In this document: positions 44,916-53,435 of the stretch, piece after piece
How positions within the stretch are numbered: the first letter of the stretch is position 1
Layout of the letters: the number at the start of each line of letters is the position of its first letter
Assembly: GCF_025449335.1 (NCBI RefSeq)
Contig: NZ_CP104883.1
Coordinates: forward strand, 1,108,501 to 1,172,500
Length of the DNA: 64,000 bases
Origin: Bartonella sp. HY328
GTDB lineage: Bacteria > Pseudomonadota > Alphaproteobacteria > Rhizobiales > Rhizobiaceae
Reading direction: 5' to 3'
Notes under the pieces: model-generated
Database searches by the model: none
What the model saw: only the letters and a program-made list of their open reading frames with translations
Told to the model about the DNA's origin: nothing
Made by a program: the position numbers and the translations under genes

Positions 44916-45788
44916 TCAGTTAAATATTTTGACCCATTCCTTTGGTGTTGTGCCATTTATTTTTTTAAACACGCGTGTAAAATGAGCTTGGTCAGAAAAG
45001 CCGATTGTTGTTGCTATATCAGATAAGGGACGTTGTTCGCGCTCTAATAATAGTTTAGCTTTTTTTATGCGGCGCTGCATTTGAAAACTTAATGGCGAAA
45101 TACCTGTAGTCATTTTAAAGGCTGTACAAAAATAGGATTTAGAAAGACCGCAAATGTTGGCAAGTTCTTCAATTCTTATGATACGATCGTAATTATTTTC
45201 AATAAATTGGGTTACTTGTTTTAATTGGCGTTGGCTAAGAGTGCCAGAGCGCTTTAATGGGCTGTGGGTTATTTGAAAAAGTTCAGCAACGAGTGCATAG
45301 AGTAAACCTTCACTAAATAAATTATGCAATGGTGTTTGGTTGTTGCATTCTTGCGCTAATAGATTTGCAATTTGTGCAATGCGTGGGTTTTGAAAGAACA
45401 AATTAGGTTGATTGATGCGTTGAGTGTCGATGCAACCTTCAAAATGTTGTTGTAAAAGATCAATATCGAAATGAATATCAAGATGCTTTAGAAAACCTGA
45501 TTTTGTAAGATGACTTGATACTGGACAATTAGCAGGAATGTAACATAGGTCCAAGGCATTTAATGGCTGGTTTGGTTTGTTGTCATGATTATTAAAAAAA
45601 CTAATCTCTGCACTGTTTTCCAAAACAAAAAATAAACGCGGTGCTCGTGAAAGATAATGTCCTTGCATGTTAGGGCCGCATTCAACCGTCCATACATCAA
45701 TAATTGCGCCTTCTAAAATGCGATATTTTAGTTTATCAATTAACTTAATGCCGCCAATTTGGCATTCCATTTGGGGATGAAAGCTCAA
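44916..45788 (-). CDS. AraC-family regulator of the fhu locus
   Basis: A 290-residue regulator. The C-terminal ~100 residues hold the two helix-turn-helix units of AraC: RIEELANICGLSKSYFCTAFKMTTGISPLSFQMQRRIKKAKLLL and PLSDIATTIGFSDQAHFTRVFKKINGTTPKEW. The N-terminal half is an AraC-type ligand domain with a histidine-rich segment HLDIHFDI. Context resembles siderophore-sensing AraC proteins that switch on receptor genes when a ferric siderophore is present. The start is TTG at 45788 with AGGAG 8 bases upstream. It lies upstream of fhuA on the same strand and divergent from fhuC. Confidence 0.9.
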   Translation of the reverse strand: MSFHPQMECQIGGIKLIDKLKYRILEGAIIDVWTVECGPNMQGHYLSRAPRLFFVLENSAEISFFNNHDNKPNQPLNALDLCYIPANCPVSSHLTKSGFLKHLDIHFDIDLLQQHFEGCIDTQRINQPNLFFQNPRIAQIANLLAQECNNQTPLHNLFSEGLLYALVAELFQITHSPLKRSGTLSQRQLKQVTQFIENNYDRIIRIEELANICGLSKSYFCTAFKMTTGISPLSFQMQRRIKKAKLLLEREQRPLSDIATTIGFSDQAHFTRVFKKINGTTPKEWVKIFN

Positions 45789-46041
45789 AAAGCTTGCTCC
45801 TTTAGTTTTAAGGTTTATTAACTTTTAATTTCGTAAAAGATATAAACTTAAGTACTATCTTGCATATGACCCTAATTGTTCATGCTCGAAATGATGTTTG
45901 TTGATGCGTTTAATTTAGGCGTAAGATAGCCATTGCAATCGCAAGATCTATATCCTAAACTCTTTTAACTTGTCTATAACAGTCATGTTTATTATGCAAT
46001 GTTTAATCTTTCTTTATTCAGATAAGTTTGTTTTACTAAGC

Positions 46042-46063
46042 TTGCAAATGGGCGATTGCAAAT
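46042..46063 (+). promoter_or_regulatory. Tandem TTGCAAAT half-sites upstream of fhuC
   Basis: TTGCAAAT occurs at 46042-46049 and again at 46056-46063, 14 bases apart, ending 21 bases before fhuC. The same half-site forms the palindrome at 12546-12568. A further TTGC-AATC-GCAA dyad lies at 45933-45944. Possible binding sites for a Fur-family regulator or for the AraC protein, which often binds direct repeats. Confidence 0.4.
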
Positions 46064-46084
46064 AATCTTTTTTTAAGGATCCTT

Positions 46085-46864
46085 ATGACAGACTTACTAT
46101 TTAAATTGGAAAAGGCGCGTTTTACAATGCAGGATCGTGATCTTTTAGCGCCGCTGGATATGGAGATAGCGGCGGGTAAAGTCACTGCATTGATCGGTCA
46201 TAATGGCTCTGGCAAGTCAACCTTGTTAAAAATTTTGGCGCGTCAGCAGACCGTGACCAGTGGAAATATTATTTTTTGTGGCCGCCCTCTTAATCAATGG
46301 AATGGTCGTGATTTTGCTCGCCACCTTGCTTATTTGCCACAACAGCCTGCGGTTGCGTCAGGCATGTTGGTGCATGAATTGGTCGCCTTGGGACGCTATC
46401 CTTGGCATGGTGCGCTGGGACGTTTCGGTGAAGATGACGCGAAGAAAGTAGAAAGGGCTATGGAAGCGACAGGTGTTTTACCTTTTAAAGATCGCTTGGT
46501 GGAAACCTTATCAGGCGGCGAGCGTCAGCGGGTGTGGATTGCAATGCTGATTGCACAGGATGCCCGTTGTTTGTTGCTTGATGAACCGACCTCTGCTTTA
46601 GATGTTGGGCATCAAATAGAAATATTGAGTTTGGTGCGAAGCTTATCGCTTGAGCATAATTTAAGCGTTTTTATGGTACTGCATGATATTAATATGGCTG
46701 CGCGCTTTTGCGATTATATTTTTGCTTTAAAGGGCGGAAAATTAATTAAACAAGCAAGTGCTCTTGATATTATGACGCCAGAAACCTTGCAAGAAATTTA
46801 TAATATACCAATGGAAATATTAAAGGATGCCCATGCGCAGCAGAAGGTAGCCGTTCCGCTTTAG
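46085..46864 (+). CDS. fhuC: Ferric-hydroxamate ABC transporter ATP-binding protein FhuC
   Basis: A 259-residue ATPase that energises FhuB. Walker A GHNGSGKSTLLKIL, Q-loop region LAYLPQQPAVASGM, the FhuC/FecE block LVALGRYPWHGALGRFGEDD, signature LSGGERQRVWIAML, Walker B CLLLDEPTSALD and switch His LHDINMA. AAGGA lies before the ATG. It is divergent from the other fhu genes (araC-fhuA-fhuD-fhuB), so the transporter is encoded by two transcription units that share one ~300-base control region. Confidence 0.94.
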   Translation: MTDLLFKLEKARFTMQDRDLLAPLDMEIAAGKVTALIGHNGSGKSTLLKILARQQTVTSGNIIFCGRPLNQWNGRDFARHLAYLPQQPAVASGMLVHELVALGRYPWHGALGRFGEDDAKKVERAMEATGVLPFKDRLVETLSGGERQRVWIAMLIAQDARCLLLDEPTSALDVGHQIEILSLVRSLSLEHNLSVFMVLHDINMAARFCDYIFALKGGKLIKQASALDIMTPETLQEIYNIPMEILKDAHAQQKVAVPL

Positions 46865-47243
46865 TTGTATATAGGCGCGAATATTGGGGGCTCAAGTGAT
46901 TTTGTTTGTTGCTTGAGGCTTGCAGGGTCTTGTAATGTTGCCAATATGAGGCGGTTAAATTGTTTCATAGTGATGTTTTAAAATGGTAGTAAATTTATCA
47001 TCCAATGAGCAAACTTATGCCCATTATTATAATTTTGCCGTATTTTAGTCTGTATTTATGTGTTTTCGATAAAATATAAGCTTTGTTTTATGCTTTATAA
47101 TTGTTCATCCACTGATTTTTCAGTTGATTTATTTAAGTTGCTGAATTTATAGATTTATTTATTCAAAAAAACAGGCGCCTAAATTGGCTTTTTATATTGC
47201 TTTCGGCTATAACAAATAGAATTTTGAGTCGTAATTTAACAGA
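46865..47243. promoter_or_regulatory. Region between fhuC and gyrA
   Basis: 379 bases, AT-rich. No clear terminator for fhuC and no gene. The gyrA promoter must lie in the second half, but no boxes stand out by eye. Confidence 0.4.
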
Positions 47244-50066
47244 ATGGTTAAACACGTGAACGATCAGATATTGCCACCCGATAGCGGTGACGTACAAGGT
47301 ATTGAACCAGTAAACATCATCGAGGAGATGCAGCGCTCCTATCTCGATTACGCAATGAGCGTTATCGTATCGCGCGCTTTGCCCGATGTGCGTGATGGTT
47401 TTAAGCCTGTACATAGACGTATTCTTTACGCCATGAACGAAATGGGATTGGCTTATAATAAACCATACCGTAAATCTGCCGCTGTTATCGGTGAGGTTAT
47501 GGGTAAATATCACCCTCATGGTGATGCTTCAATCTATGATGCTTTGGTGCGTATGGCGCAAGATTGGTCATTGCGCGATCCGTTGATTGATGGGCAGGGC
47601 AATTTTGGCTCAATCGATGGTGATCCACCAGCCGCTATGCGTTATACTGAGTGTCGCTTGGAAAAGCTTTCGGATACTTTGCTTGGTGATATTGATAAGG
47701 AAACTGTTGATTTTCAAGACAATTATGATGGTTCAAAGCAAGAGCCAGTTGTTCTTCCAGCACGCTTTCCTAATCTATTGGTTAATGGTTCTGGTGGTAT
47801 TGCTGTTGGTATGGCTACCAATATTCCACCTCATAATCTGGGTGAAGTAATTGATGGCTGCGTTGCCTTAATCGATAATCCTGCCATTACTTTGGAAGAA
47901 GTGATGGAAATTATTCCAGGCCCAGATTTTCCAACTGGCGGCATTATTTTAGGCCGTGCTGGCATTCGCTCCGCTTATGAAACTGGCCGTGGCTCGGTTG
48001 TTATGCGGGCTAAGGTTGAGATTGAGCCTATCCGCAATGATCGTGAAGCGATTATTGTGACGGAGGTTCCCTATCAGGTCAATAAAGCGACCATGATTGA
48101 AAAAATGGCCGAGTTAGTGCGCGATAAGCGCATTGAAGGCATTTCAGATTTGCGCGATGAATCTGATCGCGATGGTTATCGTGTGGTTATTGAGTTAAAA
48201 CGCGATGCTGTTGCCGATGTGGTGCTAAATCAGCTTTATCGATATACGCCTTTGCAGACCTCTTTTGGTTGCAATATGGTAGCACTTAATGGTGGTAAGC
48301 CTATTTTAATGGGCTTAATGGATATTTTACGTGCCTTTATCACTTTTAGAGAAGAAGTTGTAAGCAGGCGTACAAAATATTTGCTGCGCAAAGCGCGTGA
48401 ACGCGCCCATGTTCTCGTTGGTCTTGCTATTGCTGTTGCTAATATCGATGAAATTATTGCGCTTATTCGTAAAGCTCCGGATCCGGCGACTGCGCGTGAA
48501 CAGTTAATGGAACGCCGCTGGCCAGCAGAAGACGTGACATCATTGATTAAATTGATTGATGATCCGCGTCATATTGTGCATGATGATAATACCTATAATT
48601 TATCGGAAGAGCAGGCGCGTGCAATTCTTGAATTGCGCTTGCAGCGTTTGACTGCCCTTGGCCGCGATGAAATTGCCAATGAGCTCAACGAAATTGGCGT
48701 AGAAATCGCTGATTATCTTGATATTTTATCTTCACGTATTCGTATTATGACCATTGTCAAGGACGAGCTTTTGGCCGTTCGTGATGAGTTTGGTAATATG
48801 GATGATAAGCTTGCCAAACGCCGCACAACTTTTGGGCTTGGTGGCTCCGATGTTGATGATGAAGACCTTATCGCCCGTGAAGATATGGTGGTGACTGTAA
48901 GTCATACGGGCTATATTAAGCGTGTTCCATTATCAACCTATCGCGCACAGCGCCGTGGCGGTAAGGGGCGTTCTGGTATGGCGACCAAGGATGAAGATTT
49001 CGTAACACGGCTCTTTGTGGCAAATACCCATACGCCAATCTTGTTCTTCTCATCGCGCGGTATTGTTTATAAAGAAAAGGTTTGGCGTTTGCCGGCAGGT
49101 ACCCCGCAATCGCGTGGTAAAGCCTTGATTAATATGTTGCCATTGCAGCCTAACGAACGTATTACCACCATTATGCCATTGCCTGAAGATGAAGCAAGCT
49201 GGGCAGAACTTGATGTGATGTTCGCAACAACCCGTGGCACGGTGCGCCGTAATAAGCTATCAGATTTTGTTCAGGTTAATCGTGGTGGTAAAATCGCCAT
49301 GAAGTTGGACGAGGAACAAGATGAGATCCTTTCTGTTGCCACTTGTACCGAAAATGATGATGTCTTGCTTACCACTGCTAAAGGTCAATGTATCCGTTTT
49401 GCGGTGACTGATGTGCGTGTTTTTGCTGGCCGAAACTCGGTTGGTGTACGTGGTATTAACTTGGCTGAAGAAGATACGGTAATCTCGATGGCTATTTTAG
49501 GCCATGTTGAAGCAACACCAGCAGAACGTGCAGCCTATATCAAACGCGCTATTGCCGAGCGTCGTGCCTTAGGTAGTGATGCTGAAGATGTTGTTGAAAG
49601 TGATGAAGAAGTGACAGAAAACGTTGATCTTAATGATGAGCGTTATCATGAGTTGCAACGTGCTGAACAAATGGTGCTTACCGTTTCTGAATTTGGTTAC
49701 GGCAAACGGGCATCTTCTTATGATTTCCGTACCTCCAATCGTGGTGGTAAGGGTATTAAGGCAACAGATACATCAAAAACCAACGAAATTGGTTCATTGG
49801 TTGCAACTTTCCCAGTTGAAAGTTCCGATCAGATTATGTTGGTGTCTGATGGTGGACAGCTTATTCGTGTGCCTATTGATGGTATCCGCATTGCTGGCCG
49901 TTCAACCAAGGGCGTTACAATTTTCAATGTTTCTGGCGGTGAAAAAGTTGTGTCGGTTGAGCGTATTTCTGATCCCGAAGACGAGGTTGGTGACGAGGGG
50001 GAAGATAATGCTTCACCTGATGCAGCCGCTATTGTAGTGGAAGCTAGCGAACCTAACGCAGAATAA
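47244..50066 (+). CDS. gyrA: DNA gyrase subunit A
   Basis: DNA-cleaving subunit of gyrase, 940 residues. The catalytic Tyr lies in the RYTECRLE block; the N-terminal IIEEMQRSYLDYAMSVIVSRALPDVRDG is universal. The C-terminal beta-pinwheel carries QRRGGKGRSG, the GyrA-box needed for supercoiling, and a second RGGKG motif. An acidic tail (DEVGDEGEDNASP) is present. In the quinolone-resistance region the residue equivalent to E. coli Ser83 is Ala (Ala95 here, GDASIYD). The start may be ATG 47244 or GTG 47256; neither has a good ribosome site. Confidence 0.98.
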   Translation: MVKHVNDQILPPDSGDVQGIEPVNIIEEMQRSYLDYAMSVIVSRALPDVRDGFKPVHRRILYAMNEMGLAYNKPYRKSAAVIGEVMGKYHPHGDASIYDALVRMAQDWSLRDPLIDGQGNFGSIDGDPPAAMRYTECRLEKLSDTLLGDIDKETVDFQDNYDGSKQEPVVLPARFPNLLVNGSGGIAVGMATNIPPHNLGEVIDGCVALIDNPAITLEEVMEIIPGPDFPTGGIILGRAGIRSAYETGRGSVVMRAKVEIEPIRNDREAIIVTEVPYQVNKATMIEKMAELVRDKRIEGISDLRDESDRDGYRVVIELKRDAVADVVLNQLYRYTPLQTSFGCNMVALNGGKPILMGLMDILRAFITFREEVVSRRTKYLLRKARERAHVLVGLAIAVANIDEIIALIRKAPDPATAREQLMERRWPAEDVTSLIKLIDDPRHIVHDDNTYNLSEEQARAILELRLQRLTALGRDEIANELNEIGVEIADYLDILSSRIRIMTIVKDELLAVRDEFGNMDDKLAKRRTTFGLGGSDVDDEDLIAREDMVVTVSHTGYIKRVPLSTYRAQRRGGKGRSGMATKDEDFVTRLFVANTHTPILFFSSRGIVYKEKVWRLPAGTPQSRGKALINMLPLQPNERITTIMPLPEDEASWAELDVMFATTRGTVRRNKLSDFVQVNRGGKIAMKLDEEQDEILSVATCTENDDVLLTTAKGQCIRFAVTDVRVFAGRNSVGVRGINLAEEDTVISMAILGHVEATPAERAAYIKRAIAERRALGSDAEDVVESDEEVTENVDLNDERYHELQRAEQMVLTVSEFGYGKRASSYDFRTSNRGGKGIKATDTSKTNEIGSLVATFPVESSDQIMLVSDGGQLIRVPIDGIRIAGRSTKGVTIFNVSGGEKVVSVERISDPEDEVGDEGEDNASPDAAAIVVEASEPNAE

Positions 50067-50123
50067 GAATTTTGCTATTTTGACAGTTTTTAAGTTTGAA
50101 TAGCAAAAAAGATAAAATAAAAG

Positions 50124-50163
50124 TCCTGCAAAAATGATAAAGGTTTTTGCAGGATTTTTTTTT
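50124..50163 (+). terminator. Intrinsic terminator of gyrA
   Basis: Perfect 11-bp stem TCCTGCAAAAA / TTTTTGCAGGA (50124-50134, 50144-50154), 9-base loop, then nine T. Confidence 0.94.
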
Positions 50164-50201
50164 ATGGTATATGTTTAGTAATATTATTGAACATCATTGC
50201 G

Positions 50202-50307
50202 TTAGAGCGCATTTCAATCTGGTTGGATCAGATTGGCGCTCTAATCCATTGTTTACCTGCGTTTTTTATCCGAAAACCGCTTCACACTTTTCGGAAAAAC
50301 GCTCTAA
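50202..50307. repeat. RIME-like intergenic repeat, copy 2
   Basis: Inverted copy of the 38373-38479 element, 106 bases, also bounded by TTAGAGCG and CGCTCTAA. The dyad corresponding to CGATCTGAT/ATCAGATCG reads CAATCTG...CAGATTG: the G-C pair has become A-T on both sides, so pairing is kept. It ends 14 bases before the coaD ATG, so its outer arm would supply part of the coaD leader. Confidence 0.85.
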
Positions 50308-50321
50308 ATGAAAGTTAAGCC

Positions 50322-50819
50322 ATGAAGCCAATTGGCATTTATGCGGGGTCGTTTGATCCAATCACCAATGGTCATCTTGATGTATTGCGCGGCAGCTTGA
50401 AAATTGCCGATAGGGTGATTGTTGCTATTGGTATTCATCCAGGTAAACAGCCGCTTTTTTCCTTTGTTGAGCGTAAAGATCTTATTCATGCTGTTGCGAA
50501 TGATGAATTTAAGTGCGACGCAAAACGTATCGAGGTTATTGCCTTTGATAATCTGGTTGTTGATAAAGCACGAGAATTAGACGCATCTTTGCTCATTCGT
50601 GGTTTGCGCGATGGCAGCGATCTTGATTATGAAATGCAGCTTGCCGGTATGAATGCGACTATGTCGCCCGATATACAAACGGTATTTTTACCAGCAAGTA
50701 TTTCAGTTCGTGCTATTACTGCCACATTGGTGCGGCAGATTGCATCTATGGGTGGTAATGTTTCGCACTTTGTGCCGGAAATTGTCGCCCATGCTTTAAA
50801 AAACAAGTTTCAACCTTAA
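50322..50819 (+). CDS. coaD: Phosphopantetheine adenylyltransferase
   Basis: A 165-residue enzyme that adenylates 4'-phosphopantetheine in the fourth step of coenzyme A synthesis. The nucleotidyltransferase signature GSFDPITNGHLDV (residues 9-21) holds the T/HxGH motif; RGLRDGSDLDYEMQLAGMN and SISVRAITATLVRQIA are CoaD-specific blocks. The gene follows a RIME-like repeat rather than a normal leader, with GAAAGT as the best ribosome site. Order gyrA-coaD-ppiA-ppiB-queA-tgt matches Brucella-type genomes. Confidence 0.96.
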   Translation: MKPIGIYAGSFDPITNGHLDVLRGSLKIADRVIVAIGIHPGKQPLFSFVERKDLIHAVANDEFKCDAKRIEVIAFDNLVVDKARELDASLLIRGLRDGSDLDYEMQLAGMNATMSPDIQTVFLPASISVRAITATLVRQIASMGGNVSHFVPEIVAHALKNKFQP

Positions 50820-50943
50820 TATGCTTTGCTTATTTCATATTATAAATTTGCATAGTATTTAAGTTTTAGCCAAGCTTCGGCTTTTCATTTGATTTTCAAT
50901 AGAGAATTAAATGTAGTCAAACACAATTGGAGTACTAATCACT

Positions 50944-51534
50944 ATGACTTTGTTTAAAAAAATTGCAGCAATTATGCTGTTTATTGCCGCGAGTTTAGCC
51001 TTTATTGCACCTTCGTCGGCTGCAGATAATGACAATATCCTTGTTCTTACATTAAAAGATGGCGATGTTGCTATTCAATTGCGCCCTGATCTTGCACCAA
51101 AGCATGTTGAGCAAATTAAAAAGCTAGTACGCGATGGCGCATATAATGATGTGGTTTTTCACCGCGTGATTGATGGTTTTATGGCACAAACTGGTGATGT
51201 GCAATTTGGCAATTTGAAAAAAGGCTTTGATGCCAATTCTGCTGGCATGGGTGGTTCTCAATATCCAAATATTAATGCAGAATTTTCAAAAGAACCATTT
51301 GTGCGTGGTACTGTTGGCATGGCGCGGAGCCAAAATCCAAATTCAGCCAATTCACAATTCTTCATTTGTTTTGATTCAGCATCAAGCCTAGATGGTCAAT
51401 ATACTGTTGTTGGCAAGGTTATCAAAGGTATGAATGTGGTCGATAAAATTAAAAAAGGCTCAAGCAGTGATAATGGTAAAGTTGAAAATCCTGACCATAT
51501 TATCAAGGCAAGCCTTGTATCTTCAGTAAAATAA
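50944..51534 (+). CDS. ppiA: Periplasmic cyclophilin-type peptidyl-prolyl isomerase
   Basis: A 196-residue protein with a signal peptide (KIAAIMLFIAASLAFIAPSSA-AD). The cyclophilin domain carries VVFHRVIDGFMAQTGD (catalytic Arg and Phe), GMARSQNPNSANSQFFICF and LDGQYTVVGKV. It speeds proline isomerisation during folding in the periplasm. GGAG lies about 9 bases before the ATG. A cytoplasmic paralogue follows 147 bases downstream. Confidence 0.95.
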   Translation: MTLFKKIAAIMLFIAASLAFIAPSSAADNDNILVLTLKDGDVAIQLRPDLAPKHVEQIKKLVRDGAYNDVVFHRVIDGFMAQTGDVQFGNLKKGFDANSAGMGGSQYPNINAEFSKEPFVRGTVGMARSQNPNSANSQFFICFDSASSLDGQYTVVGKVIKGMNVVDKIKKGSSSDNGKVENPDHIIKASLVSSVK

Positions 51535-51681
51535 CCCAAATAATTTAATACGCGCTCATGACTGGGCGCTTTCTCATTTTTAAGCGGATAGTTTATTTTT
51601 AATTTTATTAAAACTCTATCTGCTTATTGACATAATTGGCCCTTTGCATAAAAAGGGAAAAAACAACAGGAGTAATGTCGA

Positions 51682-52191
51682 ATGGCTTATAAAGATCCGG
51701 AAAATACCCTCATCCTTGAAACAACCAAGGGAAATGTAGCAATTGAGCTATTTCCTGATCTTGCTCCTGGTCACGTAGAGCGTATTAAGGAACTCGCTCG
51801 CGAGGGCGCTTATGATAATGTTGTGTTCCACCGCGTGATTGATGGTTTTATGGCGCAAACTGGCGATGTTGAATATGGTAAAACCGATTCAGCCAAGTTT
51901 AATGCAGCACGTGCTGGCATGGGCGGCTCTTCCAAGCCAGACCTTAAGGCAGAATTTTCTAATGCTAAGCACGTTCGTGGTGCAGCTTCAATGGCGCGTA
52001 GCCAAAATCCAAATTCAGCAAATTCCCAATTCTTCATCTGTTTTGAAGATGCATCATTCCTTGATCGCCAATATACCGTTTGGGGTCAAGTGATTGAAGG
52101 CATGGAAAATGTCGATAAAATCAAGCGCGGTGAGCCTGTGCGTGATCCAGATGTTATTTTGAAGGCATATGTTGCCTCTGACGCTGAGTAA
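51682..52191 (+). CDS. ppiB: Cytoplasmic cyclophilin-type peptidyl-prolyl isomerase
   Basis: A 169-residue cyclophilin without a signal peptide. VVFHRVIDGFMAQTGDVEYG, MARSQNPNSANSQFFICF and RQYTVWGQV are nearly identical to the upstream gene, so the two are a tandem duplication that split between compartments; here the Trp of TVWGQV (cyclosporin-site residue) is present, whereas the periplasmic copy has Val. AGGAG precedes the ATG and a terminator follows. Confidence 0.95.
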   Translation: MAYKDPENTLILETTKGNVAIELFPDLAPGHVERIKELAREGAYDNVVFHRVIDGFMAQTGDVEYGKTDSAKFNAARAGMGGSSKPDLKAEFSNAKHVRGAASMARSQNPNSANSQFFICFEDASFLDRQYTVWGQVIEGMENVDKIKRGEPVRDPDVILKAYVASDAE

Positions 52192-52209
52192 ATATTTGAT
52201 TAGTCGAAT

Positions 52210-52242
52210 AAAGCGGGGCATAGCAATATGCTCCGCTTTTTT
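52210..52242 (+). terminator. Intrinsic terminator of ppiB
   Basis: 13-bp arms AAAGCGGGGCATA / TATGCTCCGCTTT with one G-T pair, 4-base loop, and a run of six T ending the structure. Confidence 0.92.
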
Positions 52243-52351
52243 ATGTCATAAACTTGTATAGTAAGTTTAAAATATGACTATCAATCACGAACACAAAACC
52301 TTATGCTAAGTTTTACCCTTTTTATCCATGTTCCAATAGTTAGTTATTTCC

Positions 52352-53434
52352 ATGAATGTAGACCTTTTTGATTTTGAATTGCCGGAAAGCCATATTGCTT
52401 TGCGCCCTTTGGTGCCGCGCGAGGCTGCAAAATTATTGGTCATTGATGAAAGCCATATTCCAAGTGATTTCCATATTGGCGATTTACCCAAGCTTTTGCG
52501 GGCAGGGGACGTATTGGTTTTTAATGATACTAAGGTTATCCCAGCGCGGCTTGAAGGCACACGAACACGCGGTGAGGCTGTCGCCCATATTGGTGCAACC
52601 CTGCATATGCGCATGTCGCCTAATAGTTGGAAAGCTTTTGTGCGCCCAGCCAAACGGTTAAATGAGGGCGAGATTATTGTCTTTAGCAAGGCAGATCAAA
52701 GATTGGAAGCGCAGGTCAGTGAAAAGGGTGAAGCTGGAGAAATGCTGCTTACTTTTGATAAGTCTGGCGCAGAGCTTGATAGTGCAATAGCCTTTATTGG
52801 GCATATGCCTTTGCCACCTTATATTGCGGCAAGGCGCGGTGAAGATGCACAGGATACCAAGGATTATCAAACGGTTTTTGCCCGTGAAGAGGGCGCCGTT
52901 GCTGCACCAACAGCGGGCTTGCATTTTACCAATAGCCTACTTGATAGTTTGAAAGAAAAAGGTTTAGAGCAGCATTTTGTAACTTTGCATGTTGGCGCGG
53001 GTACATTTTTACCGGTTAAGGTGGATGATACGGTTGACCACAAAATGCATTCGGAAATTGGTCATATTAGCCAAGAGGTTGCAGATCATTTAAATGCTGT
53101 GCGCGCACGCGGTGGGCGCATAGTAGCCGTTGGCACAACCGCATTACGTTTGCTTGAAAGTGCTGCAAAAGATGATGGTATCTTAGCAGCATGGTCTGGT
53201 GCTACCGATATTTTTATAACGCCCGGTTATCGGTTTAAAATTGTTGATCAGTTGATTACCAATTTCCATTTACCGCGTTCAACGCTGTTTATGCTGGTTT
53301 CAGCTTTTGCTGGATTAGATACGATGAAAAATGCCTATAGGCATGCAATTGATAATGACTATCGTTTTTATTCCTATGGCGATAGTAGCTTATTAACGCG
53401 CAATGAAGATGCTTTAAAACTGCAGGATAAATAA
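52352..53434 (+). CDS. queA: S-adenosylmethionine:tRNA ribosyltransferase-isomerase
   Basis: A 360-residue enzyme that transfers the ribosyl moiety of S-adenosylmethionine to preQ1-tRNA, giving epoxyqueuosine. Family blocks: FDFELPESHIALRPL, LLRAGDVLVFNDTKVIPARL, GAVAAPTAGLHFT, LHVGAGTFLPVK, GTTALRLLESAA and LITNFHLPRSTLFMLVSAFAG. The ribosome site is weak. tgt begins two bases after its stop, so the two queuosine genes are co-transcribed. Confidence 0.97.
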   Translation: MNVDLFDFELPESHIALRPLVPREAAKLLVIDESHIPSDFHIGDLPKLLRAGDVLVFNDTKVIPARLEGTRTRGEAVAHIGATLHMRMSPNSWKAFVRPAKRLNEGEIIVFSKADQRLEAQVSEKGEAGEMLLTFDKSGAELDSAIAFIGHMPLPPYIAARRGEDAQDTKDYQTVFAREEGAVAAPTAGLHFTNSLLDSLKEKGLEQHFVTLHVGAGTFLPVKVDDTVDHKMHSEIGHISQEVADHLNAVRARGGRIVAVGTTALRLLESAAKDDGILAAWSGATDIFITPGYRFKIVDQLITNFHLPRSTLFMLVSAFAGLDTMKNAYRHAIDNDYRFYSYGDSSLLTRNEDALKLQDK

Positions 53435-53435
53435 A

